DNA of 46,964 bases from Phormidium tenue FACHB-1050. Lineage in GTDB: Bacteria > Cyanobacteriota > Cyanobacteriia > Pseudanabaenales > Pseudanabaenaceae. Made by a program: the position numbers and the translations under genes. The stretch covers positions 1-46,964 of the forward strand of contig NZ_JACJQY010000044.1 of the NCBI RefSeq assembly GCF_014696925.1, read 5' to 3'. Position 1 is the first letter of the stretch. Every line of letters starts with the position of its first letter. Below are positions 18,192 through 27,298 of the stretch, piece by piece. The notes under the pieces were generated by a model that was not told where the DNA came from, did not search any database, and saw only the letters and a program-made list of their open reading frames with translations.

Positions 18192-19136
18192 ATGAGTCCA
18201 CAACCCCTCGTTAGTATCCTAATCAATAATTACAACTATGGACGCTTCCTTCAAACCACGATCGCTAGCGCCTTAGAGCAGTCTTATCAACCCATTGAAG
18301 TGATTGTTGTAGATGATGGCTCCACCGATAACTCTCAAGAAATTATTGCAAGCTTTGGCGATCGCATTAAAGCAATTCTCAAAGAGAATGGAGGACAGGC
18401 TTCCGCATTCAACCAAGGCTTTGCGAGTAGTCAGGGAGAAATTATTTGTTTTTTGGATTCTGATGATCTATTTAGACCTGATAAGGTCGCAGCAATTGTC
18501 CATGATTTTCAAAAAGATCAAGAAATAGGTTGGCATTTTCACAACTTAGAATTATTTGGCGATGCCATTCCTATCAATCCCGCAGAAACGGATATCAATG
18601 CTCCCAATTTCTCAAGTATTTACAATCTCATGTCCAGTATGCGTCGAGGAAAACTAAGCAATACCTTGCCCTTTAAGCTCAACACGGCTACATCGGCAAT
18701 GAGCTTTCGGAGATCGCTCTTAGAAAAAATCCTCCCCATGAATCAAAACATACGAATCACCAGTGATGACTATATAAAATACGCAGCTTTAGGCATTAGT
18801 AAAGGTTTTATTTCCTTTCAACCCCTTGCCAAGCAGAGAATTCATGGTAATAATGCCTATACTGGCAATACAAAAGTTGGCATATTAAAGGGGCTAATTC
18901 AGATCTTAACTGCCGCAAATCTTAAGGAAAAGTTTCCTGAATTATCGAAGTTTGCCAATAATCTTGCAGCCTTGGCGATTACGATCTTTTGGTGGCTCGG
19001 AGATGATAAATATGAGATGGAAAAGTTAATTAACAACTATCTCGCCAAAACAACATTGCCAGAAAAATTGCAGATATACAGCAAAGCGATTTATTACCGC
19101 CATATAAAAAATCTTCTGCCTAAACAAAAAAAATAG
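18192..19136 (+). CDS. GT2-family glycosyltransferase
   Basis: This 314-residue GT-A enzyme opens VSILINNYNYGRFL and has the nucleotide-binding VVDDGSTDNS and the metal-binding DSDD in FLDSDDLFRPD. It lacks a membrane segment, so it would be a peripheral cytoplasmic transferase. It follows the GT4 gene by 26 bp in the same direction, and a hairpin element (B2) lies immediately after it, so these two may form a short transcription unit. The position of the start is supported by the usual distance to the first strand. Substrate is unknown. Confidence 0.88.
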   Translation: MSPQPLVSILINNYNYGRFLQTTIASALEQSYQPIEVIVVDDGSTDNSQEIIASFGDRIKAILKENGGQASAFNQGFASSQGEIICFLDSDDLFRPDKVAAIVHDFQKDQEIGWHFHNLELFGDAIPINPAETDINAPNFSSIYNLMSSMRRGKLSNTLPFKLNTATSAMSFRRSLLEKILPMNQNIRITSDDYIKYAALGISKGFISFQPLAKQRIHGNNAYTGNTKVGILKGLIQILTAANLKEKFPELSKFANNLAALAITIFWWLGDDKYEMEKLINNYLAKTTLPEKLQIYSKAIYYRHIKNLLPKQKK

Positions 19137-19152
19137 GCTAGATAACAGACTA

Positions 19153-19254
19153 ATACCAATTCACAAAAGTGAGCCAACACTTTTGTGAATTAAAGACCAA
19201 ACCCTGTAAGGGTTTTAAAACTAAAAATGGCGGAGCCATTTTTAGTTTTGGTAT
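19153..19254. mobile_element. Three-hairpin element, ATACCAA family (copy B2)
   Basis: Same layout as B1 (14312), with ATACCAA and TTGGTAT ends. The third hairpin reads AAAACTAAAAATGGC-GGA-GCCATTTTTAGTTTT, so both arms differ from B1 yet still pair. It lies between the GT2 gene and the polymerase gene. Confidence 0.75.
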
Positions 19255-19284
19255 AAACAATAGATTGCGTAGGAGATGGCAGAG

Positions 19285-20562
19285 ATGAACCCCATATTAA
19301 ATCTTGTAGAACAGTGGTTTACGGTATTCTCTCTGATCTTTTTTACGGGTATATTGCGCTGGGCAAGCCTATTTGTATCGCCTGATGCTAAGGCAATCTC
19401 TGCCAATGATTTCAATCCATTTGATCCAATTAATGCAATTGTCCAATATCTAATCTATGCGATCGCCCTATTTTTTCTGCTCGCCCGTAAACAAAGCAGC
19501 ATTAGGACTGCAAGAGGAAACATCCTCATCTGGCTATTACCAGTCTTAACCATCATCTCCTTTCTATGGTCAGATTTTCCCGATGAATCACTTCGCAAAG
19601 GAATAGTCGTCATCCAGACTAGCTATTTTGGTCTATATTTTGCCTCCCGATTTACCATCAAACAACAACTACATCTACTTGCTTGGACATTTGGTATCGT
19701 TGCAGTTCTCTCACTACTATTCGGGATTGCCTTTTCAGGAGCTTCAATCGAAGCAGGTGCAAATGCGGGTGCATTTAGAGGACCCTTTACTCAAAAAAAT
19801 TTACTTGCTCGTGTTGCAGTCTTGGGCGCGATCGTTTTTTTAATTAATGCATTGAACGAACCAAAATATAAATTTTTTCTATGGGCAGGGTTTGCCTTAA
19901 ATCTACTCCTAGTTTTAGCTTCCACATCCAAAACCGCTCTATTACTGCTGTTAATGGTGTTTATCCTGTTACCCCTATACAAAGCCTTACGCTGGAAAAG
20001 TACTATCACTATTCCCTTAGTTGTGGCAATTGTCGTCATTAGTGGCAGTCTTATTACTCTAGTTTTATCCAACTGGGAACTATCACTAAACGCAATCGGT
20101 CGAGATGCTACCCTAAGTGGTCGAGTAGGACTTTGGGAAGGAGCAATAGAAAAAATCATTGTAAGACCTTGGGTAGGCTATGGCTATCAAGCATTTTGGC
20201 GTGAAGATGGTGGAGCCTTTGATATTTGGTTGTCAGAAGGATATAAACCACCCCATGCCCACAATGGATTTATTAATGTTCCCTTAGATTTAGGTCTAAT
20301 CGGATTATCAATTTTTTTAGCAATCCTTGCTATTAACTATGTGCGTTCTATAATCTTTTTACGCTCAGACAAAACAGTGGTCGGGCTGTGGCCCATCTAT
20401 TACATCACCTTCTTTTTTATGTATAATCACAGCGAAAATACAATCATTGAACATAATTCAATTTTTTGGATTCTATTAGTATCAACCATATTGTCAGTAA
20501 AACAATATAATCGCAATCAAATTATTTACTCTCTAACATCTAAATCTCTGACCCAAGGATAG
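19285..20562 (+). CDS. O-antigen-ligase/Wzy-like polymerase membrane protein
   Basis: This 425-residue protein has about ten to twelve hydrophobic segments and the O-antigen ligase/polymerase (Wzy_C-like) signature region: FRGPFTQKNLLARVAVLG, STSKTALLLLL, and a large loop with GRVGLWEGAIEKIIVRPWVGYGYQAFW and HAHNGFINVPLDLGLIG. Such proteins join undecaprenyl-linked repeat units in the Wzx/Wzy route. The open frame begins at an ATG at 19276, but AGGAG directly abuts it; the next ATG at 19285 has the correct 9-nt spacing from the same AGGAG and is chosen. Next to flippase and Wzc genes the polymerase role is likely; ligase is the alternative. Confidence 0.85.
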   Translation: MNPILNLVEQWFTVFSLIFFTGILRWASLFVSPDAKAISANDFNPFDPINAIVQYLIYAIALFFLLARKQSSIRTARGNILIWLLPVLTIISFLWSDFPDESLRKGIVVIQTSYFGLYFASRFTIKQQLHLLAWTFGIVAVLSLLFGIAFSGASIEAGANAGAFRGPFTQKNLLARVAVLGAIVFLINALNEPKYKFFLWAGFALNLLLVLASTSKTALLLLLMVFILLPLYKALRWKSTITIPLVVAIVVISGSLITLVLSNWELSLNAIGRDATLSGRVGLWEGAIEKIIVRPWVGYGYQAFWREDGGAFDIWLSEGYKPPHAHNGFINVPLDLGLIGLSIFLAILAINYVRSIIFLRSDKTVVGLWPIYYITFFFMYNHSENTIIEHNSIFWILLVSTILSVKQYNRNQIIYSLTSKSLTQG

Positions 20563-20626
20563 TCAGTGTTAAAGAATTATAGATAAAACAAAAGCTGCTA
20601 AATGTTCTTCTATCCTTTAGACTGAA

Positions 20627-21673
20627 ATGATGAATACAAATATAAATAATCAAAGGATAGAATACATTGACTTTGCAAAAGCACTTGCGATCTTGTCAAT
20701 TGTTATTTATCACTATTCACTGCCATATGTATCAGGAATCTTATCTAAATTAATCATGGTTGGAGGAGCAGGTGTACATTTGTTCTTTATCTTGTCAGGA
20801 TTTGGGATTGGGCTTGCACCTCAGCCAATAAAAACTCTAAAGTTTTATCAAAAGCGCTTCTTGAAAATATTAATTCCCTACTATGTTGTAGTTTTAATTA
20901 TCTTCACTATCAATTTAATTTATCCAATTTACAAAAATGATGGGCTATATGCTCTGGGAGGACACTTATTCTTTTATAAAATGTTTGATGAAAATATTAT
21001 GACTAGTTTTGGATATCATTTTTGGTTTATCTCAACAATAGTTCAGTTTTACCTATTTTTCCCACTACTGTCTTATGTCAGACAAAAAATTCACTCAGAT
21101 AAAAAATTTTTAGTAATATCACTTTTGATTTCATCTTCTTATTGGATTGTTTTAAGTTTTTTTAAGCTATATGACCAAAGAATATTTAATAGTTCATTTT
21201 TACAATATCTTTGGGAATTTAATCTAGGGGTAGTTCTGGCAAGTTTGTACATTTCAAAAAATTTTATATTATGGGAAAGTAATAAATTTGTTTGTTTCTT
21301 TTTGTCGATTTTAAGCTTTTTGATTGCAGCATTTTTAGAGTTAAAGGGCGGTATAGGAAGAATATTTAATGATGTTTTTTCCTCCTTAGGCTTTCTTTGT
21401 ATTTCTATATTTTTATATGCAATCTGTAAATCGCGGTTTTTTTTGATTAAAGAGTTTATGATTTATATTTCCAAGATTTCCTATGAATTTTACTTGGTAC
21501 ACCTACTTATATTTGTTTTGATAAATAGTTGGCTAAATAATTTATTGTTAATACAATCAAACATTATTTATTCTTTTTTGTTGATTTTTCCGACATCAAT
21601 AATAGCCGCCCATTTATTAATGAAATTCCTTAAATGGTTTTATCGACAACCATTTATAAGCAAACTAATGTAA
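20627..21673 (+). CDS. Acyltransferase-3 (OafA-like) membrane protein
   Basis: This 348-residue protein begins with the family signature: RIEYIDFAKALAILSIVIYH with the catalytic-type His, then HLFFILSGFGIG, and about ten membrane segments. Acyltransferase-3 proteins transfer acetyl or other acyl groups to sugars of surface polysaccharides at the membrane. The start has two adjacent ATGs (20627 and 20630). The gene is noticeably AT-rich, contains no GCGATCGC octamer, and uses many ATA/TTA/AAA codons unlike its neighbours, which suggests acquisition by transfer. It is followed after 15 bp by a GT4 gene. Confidence 0.88.
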   Translation: MMNTNINNQRIEYIDFAKALAILSIVIYHYSLPYVSGILSKLIMVGGAGVHLFFILSGFGIGLAPQPIKTLKFYQKRFLKILIPYYVVVLIIFTINLIYPIYKNDGLYALGGHLFFYKMFDENIMTSFGYHFWFISTIVQFYLFFPLLSYVRQKIHSDKKFLVISLLISSSYWIVLSFFKLYDQRIFNSSFLQYLWEFNLGVVLASLYISKNFILWESNKFVCFFLSILSFLIAAFLELKGGIGRIFNDVFSSLGFLCISIFLYAICKSRFFLIKEFMIYISKISYEFYLVHLLIFVLINSWLNNLLLIQSNIIYSFLLIFPTSIIAAHLLMKFLKWFYRQPFISKLM

Positions 21674-21688
21674 CCAAGTGAACTAATT

Positions 21689-22783
21689 ATGAAGATAGCA
21701 ATTTTTTTAATGGATCTTGGAGGAGGAGGAGCTGAAAGGGTAATGGTCAACTTAGCTCGGGGATTTTTGAATCGTGGCATGGAAGTTGATCTAGTTTTGG
21801 TAAAAGCAGAAGGTCCTTATCTCTCGCAACTTCCTCAAAATATCAATGTTGTAGCTTTAGATTCTCCCCGTCTTATCTCCAGTTTGCCTGCCCTAATTAC
21901 ATATCTAAAAACAGTGCGACCTTCAGTGCTAATGTCTGCTCTCGAAGATACTAACCTAGTCGCATTGTGGGCTAGAAAACTAGCTAATGTTCCTACTCAA
22001 GTAATTGTTACAGTACATAATAATTTATCTCGCGAATCTCAAAATGCAACACAGCTAAAGAGAAAACTCACCCCACAGTTAGTAAAACTTTTTTATCCTT
22101 GGGCTGATCAAATTGTCGCAGTTTCTGAAGGAGTTGCTCAGGATCTCATTAAAATTGGTCTACCTCGCCAAAAAATTCACGCCATCTACAATCCCATTAT
22201 CACAGCCGATCTCCTAGAGAAATTAAAGGAAACACTCGATCATCCTTGGTTTTTACCTGAACAACCACCTGTCATTATTGGCGTAGGTAGATTAACGAAA
22301 CAAAAAGATTTTTCCACCTTGATCAAGGCTTTTGCACAGGTCAAAAAGCAAAAATCATCGCGCTTACTACTGCTTGGTGATGGCGAAGAACGTTCTACCC
22401 TCGAAAATCTAGTGCAATCATTAGGTCTAACCCAAGATGTTCAGTTTATGAATTTCGTGGCAAACCCATACATATACATGGCAAAAGCCTCAGTATTAGT
22501 TTTATCTTCCGCTTGGGAAGGTTTTGGTAATGTTTTAGTGGAAGCGATGATATCTGGTACTGCTGTTGTTTCTACGGATTGCGAAAGTGGTCCCGCCGAA
22601 ATTTTAGCGAATGGAAAATTCGGTAGGTTAGTTAAAGTTGGTAACGTGGAAGAGATGGCAAAAGCAATATTAGAAACACTAGCACATCCTCCTGAGATAG
22701 AAGCTTTAAGAGCACGAGCTAATGAGTTTACCCTTGAGAAATCAATTGCTGGCTATCAGCTTCTGTTACCCGCTTCCCAGTGA
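21689..22783 (+). CDS. GT4-family glycosyltransferase
   Basis: This 364-residue GT-B enzyme begins MKIAIFLMDLGGGGAERVM, has the hinge IIGVGRLTKQKDFSTLIKAF and the donor-binding SSAWEGFGNVLVEAM. It lies 15 bp after the acyltransferase gene. Its last codons and stop (CCCGCTTCCCAGTGA) match the left flank and arm of the palindrome at 42435 (CCCTTCCCAGTGAAAGA), so its 3' end may have been supplied by a repeat insertion. The function is transfer of one sugar to the exopolysaccharide unit; donor unknown. Confidence 0.87.
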   Translation: MKIAIFLMDLGGGGAERVMVNLARGFLNRGMEVDLVLVKAEGPYLSQLPQNINVVALDSPRLISSLPALITYLKTVRPSVLMSALEDTNLVALWARKLANVPTQVIVTVHNNLSRESQNATQLKRKLTPQLVKLFYPWADQIVAVSEGVAQDLIKIGLPRQKIHAIYNPIITADLLEKLKETLDHPWFLPEQPPVIIGVGRLTKQKDFSTLIKAFAQVKKQKSSRLLLLGDGEERSTLENLVQSLGLTQDVQFMNFVANPYIYMAKASVLVLSSAWEGFGNVLVEAMISGTAVVSTDCESGPAEILANGKFGRLVKVGNVEEMAKAILETLAHPPEIEALRARANEFTLEKSIAGYQLLLPASQ

Positions 22784-23145
22784 AAGATTACACGTTGCGA
22801 TCGCATTGAGAATTTCGCATATTATTTATTAATATTCGCCACATTACCGCTCAATTAGTAATTATATAAAAGTATCGATACTAGTGAAGTATCCAACCAT
22901 GCCAACTGGCGGAGACCTTTGATATATCTTTGATACGGGCTACTAATTGCATGACCTATATTATGTGATAAAGTGTCAATGCTAACCTATGCAAATTTGT
23001 TTTAAAAAGCTAATTTAGCAACTAGGATACAATAATCAGTCTGTTAATTTCGTCTATGTAGTGTTTTGCTTAGACTTAAATTAAGACTTTAAATTACAGA
23101 GTCTCAAACAATGCTCACCACACTTCTAGCTGGTGTTACTTAACT
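22784..23145. other. 362-bp gap between glycosyltransferase genes
   Basis: The left end carries a half-match to the palindrome at 42435 (CCCAGTGAAAGATTACACGT). A perfect 12-bp palindrome AGTATCGATACT lies at 22871-22882. The rest is AT-rich with no open frame I can support. It is long enough for a promoter for the 23146 gene, but I see no convincing -35/-10 pair. Confidence 0.5.
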
Positions 23146-23940
23146 ATGTTAGTTTTCATCGTTCCCGTTAAGAGAAAGCAATCGGCTACGTCTTGGTCTG
23201 AGCTATGCAAGTTATTTGAGCGTTCTCTCCGCTCCATATGCAATCAAACCTCAACAGACTTTAAAGTGCTAGTTGTTTGTAATGAGAAACCTGAAATTGA
23301 GTTTGAGCATCCTCAGGTGGAGTACTTGGAAGTGGACTTTCCCGTACCAGCCCCTAACTATAATGCCAAAGTTGATGATCGGGCTAAACGGGTTGTAGCT
23401 GGGCTTTTAGCTGTTAAAGCTCTCCAACCAAGCCACGTCATGTCAGTGGATGCCGATGATTGTATAAGCTCTAAAATTGCTGAGTTTGTGAATCAGCACC
23501 CATCAGATAACGGTTGGTACGTTAATGGTGGTTATGAGTACGAAGAAGGTAGTAATAAAGTTAATGTCCGCCGTAAAGATTTTCATAAGATTTGTGGAAC
23601 TTGTAACATTATTAATTACCGTTTATACAACTTGCCAGAGAAGATGTTACCTTACAACGAATTAGCAGGTTATGACCGTTTTTTGGGTGGTCATCCTTTA
23701 GCTAAGGGAGATCTGGCAGAACGCGGTACACCGATCGCTCCACTTCCATTCCCAGGAGTTGTATTTGTGCGCGATCGCGCAGGTGAAAGTGTCTCAATGC
23801 AGGAAGGTTTAATTGCTAAATTACAACGCAACCCCAAAGAAGTATTGCGTGGCTACAAGAAAGCCATATTAGCTCCCTTTAACGAACAACTGATTACCCC
23901 AGAAATTCAGAAGGAATTTAACCTATTCCCAATTCGCTAG
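23146..23940 (+). CDS. GT2-like glycosyltransferase, paralogue of the next gene
   Basis: This 264-residue protein has a GT-A-like fold pattern: MLVFIVPVKRKQSATSW, FERSLRSICNQTSTDFKVLVV, and a metal-binding motif HVMSVDADDCIS. The overall layout resembles GT2 transferases with a short acceptor region, but the classic DDGS motif is missing, so family placement is less sure. The next gene is a clear paralogue with the same opening, CNQTS segment and DADDCIS motif. The conserved C-terminal EF-L-PI ending is shared. The role in the exopolysaccharide locus is inferred from context. Also possible is an adaptor-like or modification transferase. Confidence 0.72.
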   Translation: MLVFIVPVKRKQSATSWSELCKLFERSLRSICNQTSTDFKVLVVCNEKPEIEFEHPQVEYLEVDFPVPAPNYNAKVDDRAKRVVAGLLAVKALQPSHVMSVDADDCISSKIAEFVNQHPSDNGWYVNGGYEYEEGSNKVNVRRKDFHKICGTCNIINYRLYNLPEKMLPYNELAGYDRFLGGHPLAKGDLAERGTPIAPLPFPGVVFVRDRAGESVSMQEGLIAKLQRNPKEVLRGYKKAILAPFNEQLITPEIQKEFNLFPIR

Positions 23941-23993
23941 ACATATTTACCCAAAAATCATCACAAATCGTAAGTATTAGGGAAGAAATTATC

Positions 23994-24776
23994 GTGTTAG
24001 CTTTTATCATTGCACTCAAGAGTTCGCAAGTATCAAGTTCATGGGGACTAGTCTGTAAGTTATTTGAAAGAACATTAAAATCTGTCTGCAATCAAACTTC
24101 AGAAGACTATCGAGTAATTGTAGTTTGTCATGAGAAACCCGAAATTCAATTTGAGTCTCCACAAGTAACTTACATTCAGGTCGATTTTCCTATCCCAGGC
24201 TCAACATTTGCTAGTAAAGACAAAGATAAAATGCGAAAGATGCAGGTTGGGCTATTACATGCTCAGAAAATCAATGCTTCCCATGTCATGTTTATCGATG
24301 CCGATGATTGTATAAGCAAGCATATAGCCCAATTTGCTAGTCAAAATCCTGAAGAAAATGGTTGGTTTTTTAGTAAGGGTTATGATTATAGAGAAGACAT
24401 ATGCTTATTACGCAAACGCAATAAAAATCTCCACTTACGCACAAATACAAGTCATGTTGTCAAAATAGATTTGTTAAAACCAGAGATGAACTTATCCTCA
24501 GATGAGATTGATGCCGACTGCGGTTTAAATCATCCCCACACAGCAAGAGTATTGAGTAAAAGAGGAACTCCGCTCAAAGTATTACCTTTTAGAGGTGTTA
24601 TTTACATCACAGATAATGGAGAAAATATTTGGTGGAATCAAGAGGCGCTTGAGCCAAATCGCAATAGTATTAAGAATTCCATAACTCTTCTAATCAAAGG
24701 TTTATATCAATTTTTTATTACTCAGGCAGTTACTAATTCCATACGTGAGGAATTTAGTCTATATCCGATAAATTAG
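23994..24776 (+). CDS. GT2-like glycosyltransferase, GTG start, paralogue of the previous gene
   Basis: This 260-residue protein shares the order MLAFIIALKSSQVSSSWG, FERTLKSVCNQTSEDYRVIVV, HEKPEI, and HVMFIDADDCIS with its upstream neighbour. The start is GTG at 23994, preceded by GGGAAG at a suitable distance and matching the paralogue's first residue. The gap to the preceding gene is 53 bp, so they are probably co-transcribed. The middle third, after the DADD motif, has diverged more, which may reflect a different acceptor. Its base composition is more AT-rich than the first copy. Confidence 0.72.
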   Translation: MLAFIIALKSSQVSSSWGLVCKLFERTLKSVCNQTSEDYRVIVVCHEKPEIQFESPQVTYIQVDFPIPGSTFASKDKDKMRKMQVGLLHAQKINASHVMFIDADDCISKHIAQFASQNPEENGWFFSKGYDYREDICLLRKRNKNLHLRTNTSHVVKIDLLKPEMNLSSDEIDADCGLNHPHTARVLSKRGTPLKVLPFRGVIYITDNGENIWWNQEALEPNRNSIKNSITLLIKGLYQFFITQAVTNSIREEFSLYPIN

Positions 24777-24807
24777 CGAGTAAGAGATCTCAATCCTTAA
24801 GGGAACT

Positions 24808-26142
24808 ATGTTAACAAAGCTTAAACAGCTTAAATCATCTATTCACAATCGACTTCATCCCGAACAGCTGAAAATCATTAAGAACATTGGCTGGTTAGCA
24901 TCTGAGCGCGTTTTTCGACTAGGTGTTTCTTTTGTAACAATGGCATGGACAGCTCGCTATCTGGGCGTAGATCAGTTCGGCTATTTCAATTATGCATTTG
25001 CTTTTGTATCAATGTTTACTCCTCTGCTGCAACTAGCATCAGATTCGATCATCTTTAGAGATTTAATTAACCACCCAGAAAAAAAAGAAGAAATCCTTGG
25101 TACGGCTTTCTTTATTCAGTTCATTATTGGAGTGATCATTTTTTGCTTGTCTACTGTCGCGGTATTACTATTTCATAGTTCCGATCCACTGATTTATAAA
25201 TTAGTAATTATCTTAGGGACAGGTTCTTGCTTAGTAAGTTTTGGAGTTATAGAGTCTTGGTTCAACTCATTAGTGGAAGTCAAGTATCCAATCTGGGTAA
25301 GAAATAGTGTATTTTCTCTAGCAACATTATCGCGCGTAATTTTGCTGTCAATCAAAGCACCCATTGAATATTTTGCTTGGTTAGTTGTTGCTGAGAGCCT
25401 TTTAAATGCTATTGGTTTTACAATCGTCTTTCGGATGACTGGTCACAATATCTTGGCGTGGCGATCTAACTGGAAATACGCTAAGGAATTGATGAAGGTT
25501 AGCTTCCCTTTAATTTTCTCCTCTCTAGCCATAGCAGTTTATATGCGAATTGATCTAATTATGCTTGGGCAACTATCAAGCCCCCAAGCAGTAGGTACTT
25601 ACTCTGCGGCTGTAAAACTTTCAGAGTTATGGCCATTTGCTTCAACAATGCTGGTTAAGTCCATAGCGCCATCTATTATTGCCGCCAAAAAAGTTAGTGA
25701 AGAAAGTTATTATCGGAAGCTCCAAAATCTGTGCAATTTACAAGCAATCTTAGTCTACTGCATAGCCATTCCTATGACATTTCTCGCTACCCCTTTTGTT
25801 GTTTTAGTTTTTGGCAAAGATTATGCTCCATCGGGTATTGTTTTATCTATTCACATTTGGTCGTCTATGTTTTTGTTCTTAGGCTATGTTAAAGAAATAT
25901 GGATTACGACTGAAGGTAAGACTTGGTTTGCTTTCGCATTTACGATAGTCGGGGCTACGATGAATGTGTTGCTTAATTTCATATTAATCCCCCCTTATAA
26001 GGAAATTGGTGCTGCTGTGGCAACAGTAATCTCTTATTGTTTTGCTGATTATGTGATGTGTTTTGTATACCCATCTGTGCGACGTTTTGGCTGGATGATG
26101 ACCCAAGCAATGAGTTTAAATTTAATCAAACCCAAATTCTAA
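24808..26142 (+). CDS. Wzx-like polysaccharide flippase
   Basis: This 444-residue protein has about twelve membrane segments and the start of the RfbX/MVF superfamily: LKIIKNIGWLASERVFRLGV, then WTARYLGVDQFGYFNYAFAF. Further on are VSFPLIFSSLAIAVYMRIDL and MLGQLSSPQAVGTYSAAVKL, the usual repeat-unit flippase pattern. It would turn lipid-linked repeat units to the periplasmic face for the polymerase at 19285. It is 31 bp after the upstream transferase and 23 bp before the acetyltransferase start at 26166. It is the only flippase in the window. Confidence 0.9.
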   Translation: MLTKLKQLKSSIHNRLHPEQLKIIKNIGWLASERVFRLGVSFVTMAWTARYLGVDQFGYFNYAFAFVSMFTPLLQLASDSIIFRDLINHPEKKEEILGTAFFIQFIIGVIIFCLSTVAVLLFHSSDPLIYKLVIILGTGSCLVSFGVIESWFNSLVEVKYPIWVRNSVFSLATLSRVILLSIKAPIEYFAWLVVAESLLNAIGFTIVFRMTGHNILAWRSNWKYAKELMKVSFPLIFSSLAIAVYMRIDLIMLGQLSSPQAVGTYSAAVKLSELWPFASTMLVKSIAPSIIAAKKVSEESYYRKLQNLCNLQAILVYCIAIPMTFLATPFVVLVFGKDYAPSGIVLSIHIWSSMFLFLGYVKEIWITTEGKTWFAFAFTIVGATMNVLLNFILIPPYKEIGAAVATVISYCFADYVMCFVYPSVRRFGWMMTQAMSLNLIKPKF

Positions 26143-26165
26143 ATTCCTTAGAAATCTATTTTAGT

Positions 26166-26729
26166 ATGCTAGAGAATTTCAGAGCCGATATAGATAGATA
26201 TGTAGTATTGAAAAAGAAGTCTTGGTTGATCTTACTTCTTACAGAGCAAGGACTATGGGCTTTAGCTGAGTACCGTTTTAGCTCTTGGAGACATAACTAT
26301 GTCCATATTCCTTTGATTCGCCAAGCTTTACATCTCGTGGGGGTAGTATGGCATAAACTCGTTGAAATCATGACAGGTATCAGTATTCCCTATAGTGTCA
26401 AGATTGGGAAAGGACTTTATATCGGTCATTTTGGAGGGATCTTTATCAATGAAGATGCTGCTATTGGTGAGAACTGTAACTTAAGTCAGGGTGTGACAAT
26501 TGGTGTTGGTGGTAGAGGCGAAGCAAGAGGATGTCCTAAGATTGGCGATCGCGTTTTTATGGGACCTGGAGCAAAAATATTTGGAGCAATTACTATTGGC
26601 AATGATGTGGCGATTGGGGCAAATGCAGTCGTGACAAAAAATTTACCTGATGAAGCTGTTGCGGTTGGTATCCCTGCCAAAGTTGTTAATTTGAATGGGT
26701 CTAAGGACTATATTATGCTGCGAGATTAG
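26166..26729 (+). CDS. Serine-acetyltransferase-like hexapeptide acetyltransferase
   Basis: This 187-residue protein has a helical N-terminal part with LTEQGLWALAEYRFS and a left-handed beta-helix of hexapeptide repeats (GKGLYIGHFGGIFINEDAAI, IGENCNLSQGVTIGVGG, IGNDVAIGANAVVTKNLP). The longest frame starts at 26058 inside the flippase gene; ATG at 26166 gives the usual family N-terminus (MLENFRADIDRY), so it is chosen. CysE-like enzymes in exopolysaccharide loci often acetylate sugars rather than serine. Both are possible here and the locus favours a sugar acceptor. It has a GCGATCGC site, so it looks resident. Confidence 0.82.
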   Translation: MLENFRADIDRYVVLKKKSWLILLLTEQGLWALAEYRFSSWRHNYVHIPLIRQALHLVGVVWHKLVEIMTGISIPYSVKIGKGLYIGHFGGIFINEDAAIGENCNLSQGVTIGVGGRGEARGCPKIGDRVFMGPGAKIFGAITIGNDVAIGANAVVTKNLPDEAVAVGIPAKVVNLNGSKDYIMLRD

Positions 26730-26792
26730 TTCTTCAGAAGGCAGTATGCAATACAAACTATAGATTCAGTCACTTTCATTAAGACAACTCAA

Positions 26793-26838
26793 AACCTAAA
26801 AAGCTAGAGTCGGCACTTTGACACTAGCTTTTTAGGTT
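26793..26838 (+). terminator. 15-bp stem-loop after acetyltransferase gene
   Basis: Arms AACCTAAAAAGCTAG and CTAGCTTTTTAGGTT with a 16-nt loop, 64 bp past the stop. No strict T tract follows (TTATGACC), so it may be a weak terminator or processing site at the end of the operon. Confidence 0.5.
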
Positions 26839-26873
26839 TATGACCTAATAAGACTGGCGATCGCTATATCTAA

Positions 26874-27020
26874 ATAACGTGAGTTCGGGATAAGCTACAA
26901 AATTTAAAAAGCCAAAACAGTAAAAGCCTCGCGAAGCGAGGCTTTTACTGTTTTGGCTCCTAGTTTGGGTTAATTGCAAATTGGCTCCTAGAGAGAGTTT
27001 GCAATTAACCCGAACTGAGG
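26874..27020. mobile_element. Nested palindromic element with GAGTTCGGG ends
   Basis: Outer arms TAACGTGAGTTCGGGATAA and, inverted, TAACCTCAGTTCGGGTTAA enclose two inner palindromes. The first has arms GCCAAAACAGTAAAAGCCTC with tip GCGAAGC. The second has arms GGGTTAATTGCAAA. No coding capacity. It is immediately followed by copy B3. Confidence 0.6.
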
Positions 27021-27024
27021 TTAA

Positions 27025-27126
27025 ATACCAATTCACGAAAGTGTGACAAAACTTTTGTGAATTGAAAACCAAACCCAGTAAAGGTTTTAAAAACACAAAA
27101 TGGCTACGCCATTTTGTGTTTTGGCA
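27025..27126. mobile_element. Three-hairpin element, ATACCAA family (copy B3)
   Basis: Layout as in B1; the right end has decayed (TTGGCA for TTGGTA). The first hairpin (AATTCACGAAAGTG / acttttgtgaatt) carries one mismatch. It abuts the element at 26874. Confidence 0.7.
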
Positions 27127-27298
27127 AATATATTGGTCAAACCAATTAGGCTTCAGCCGTTTTTTTGCTTACTGTGGTCAGTTCATACTTGTACTTTTTC
27201 AAAGCAAATTTTGCTTAAGCTCAGAATAGTACTTTTTGTCATATTCCAAGCCTCTAAATTAATTTTCATACAGTTACTATACAAAACACTAACATTTT

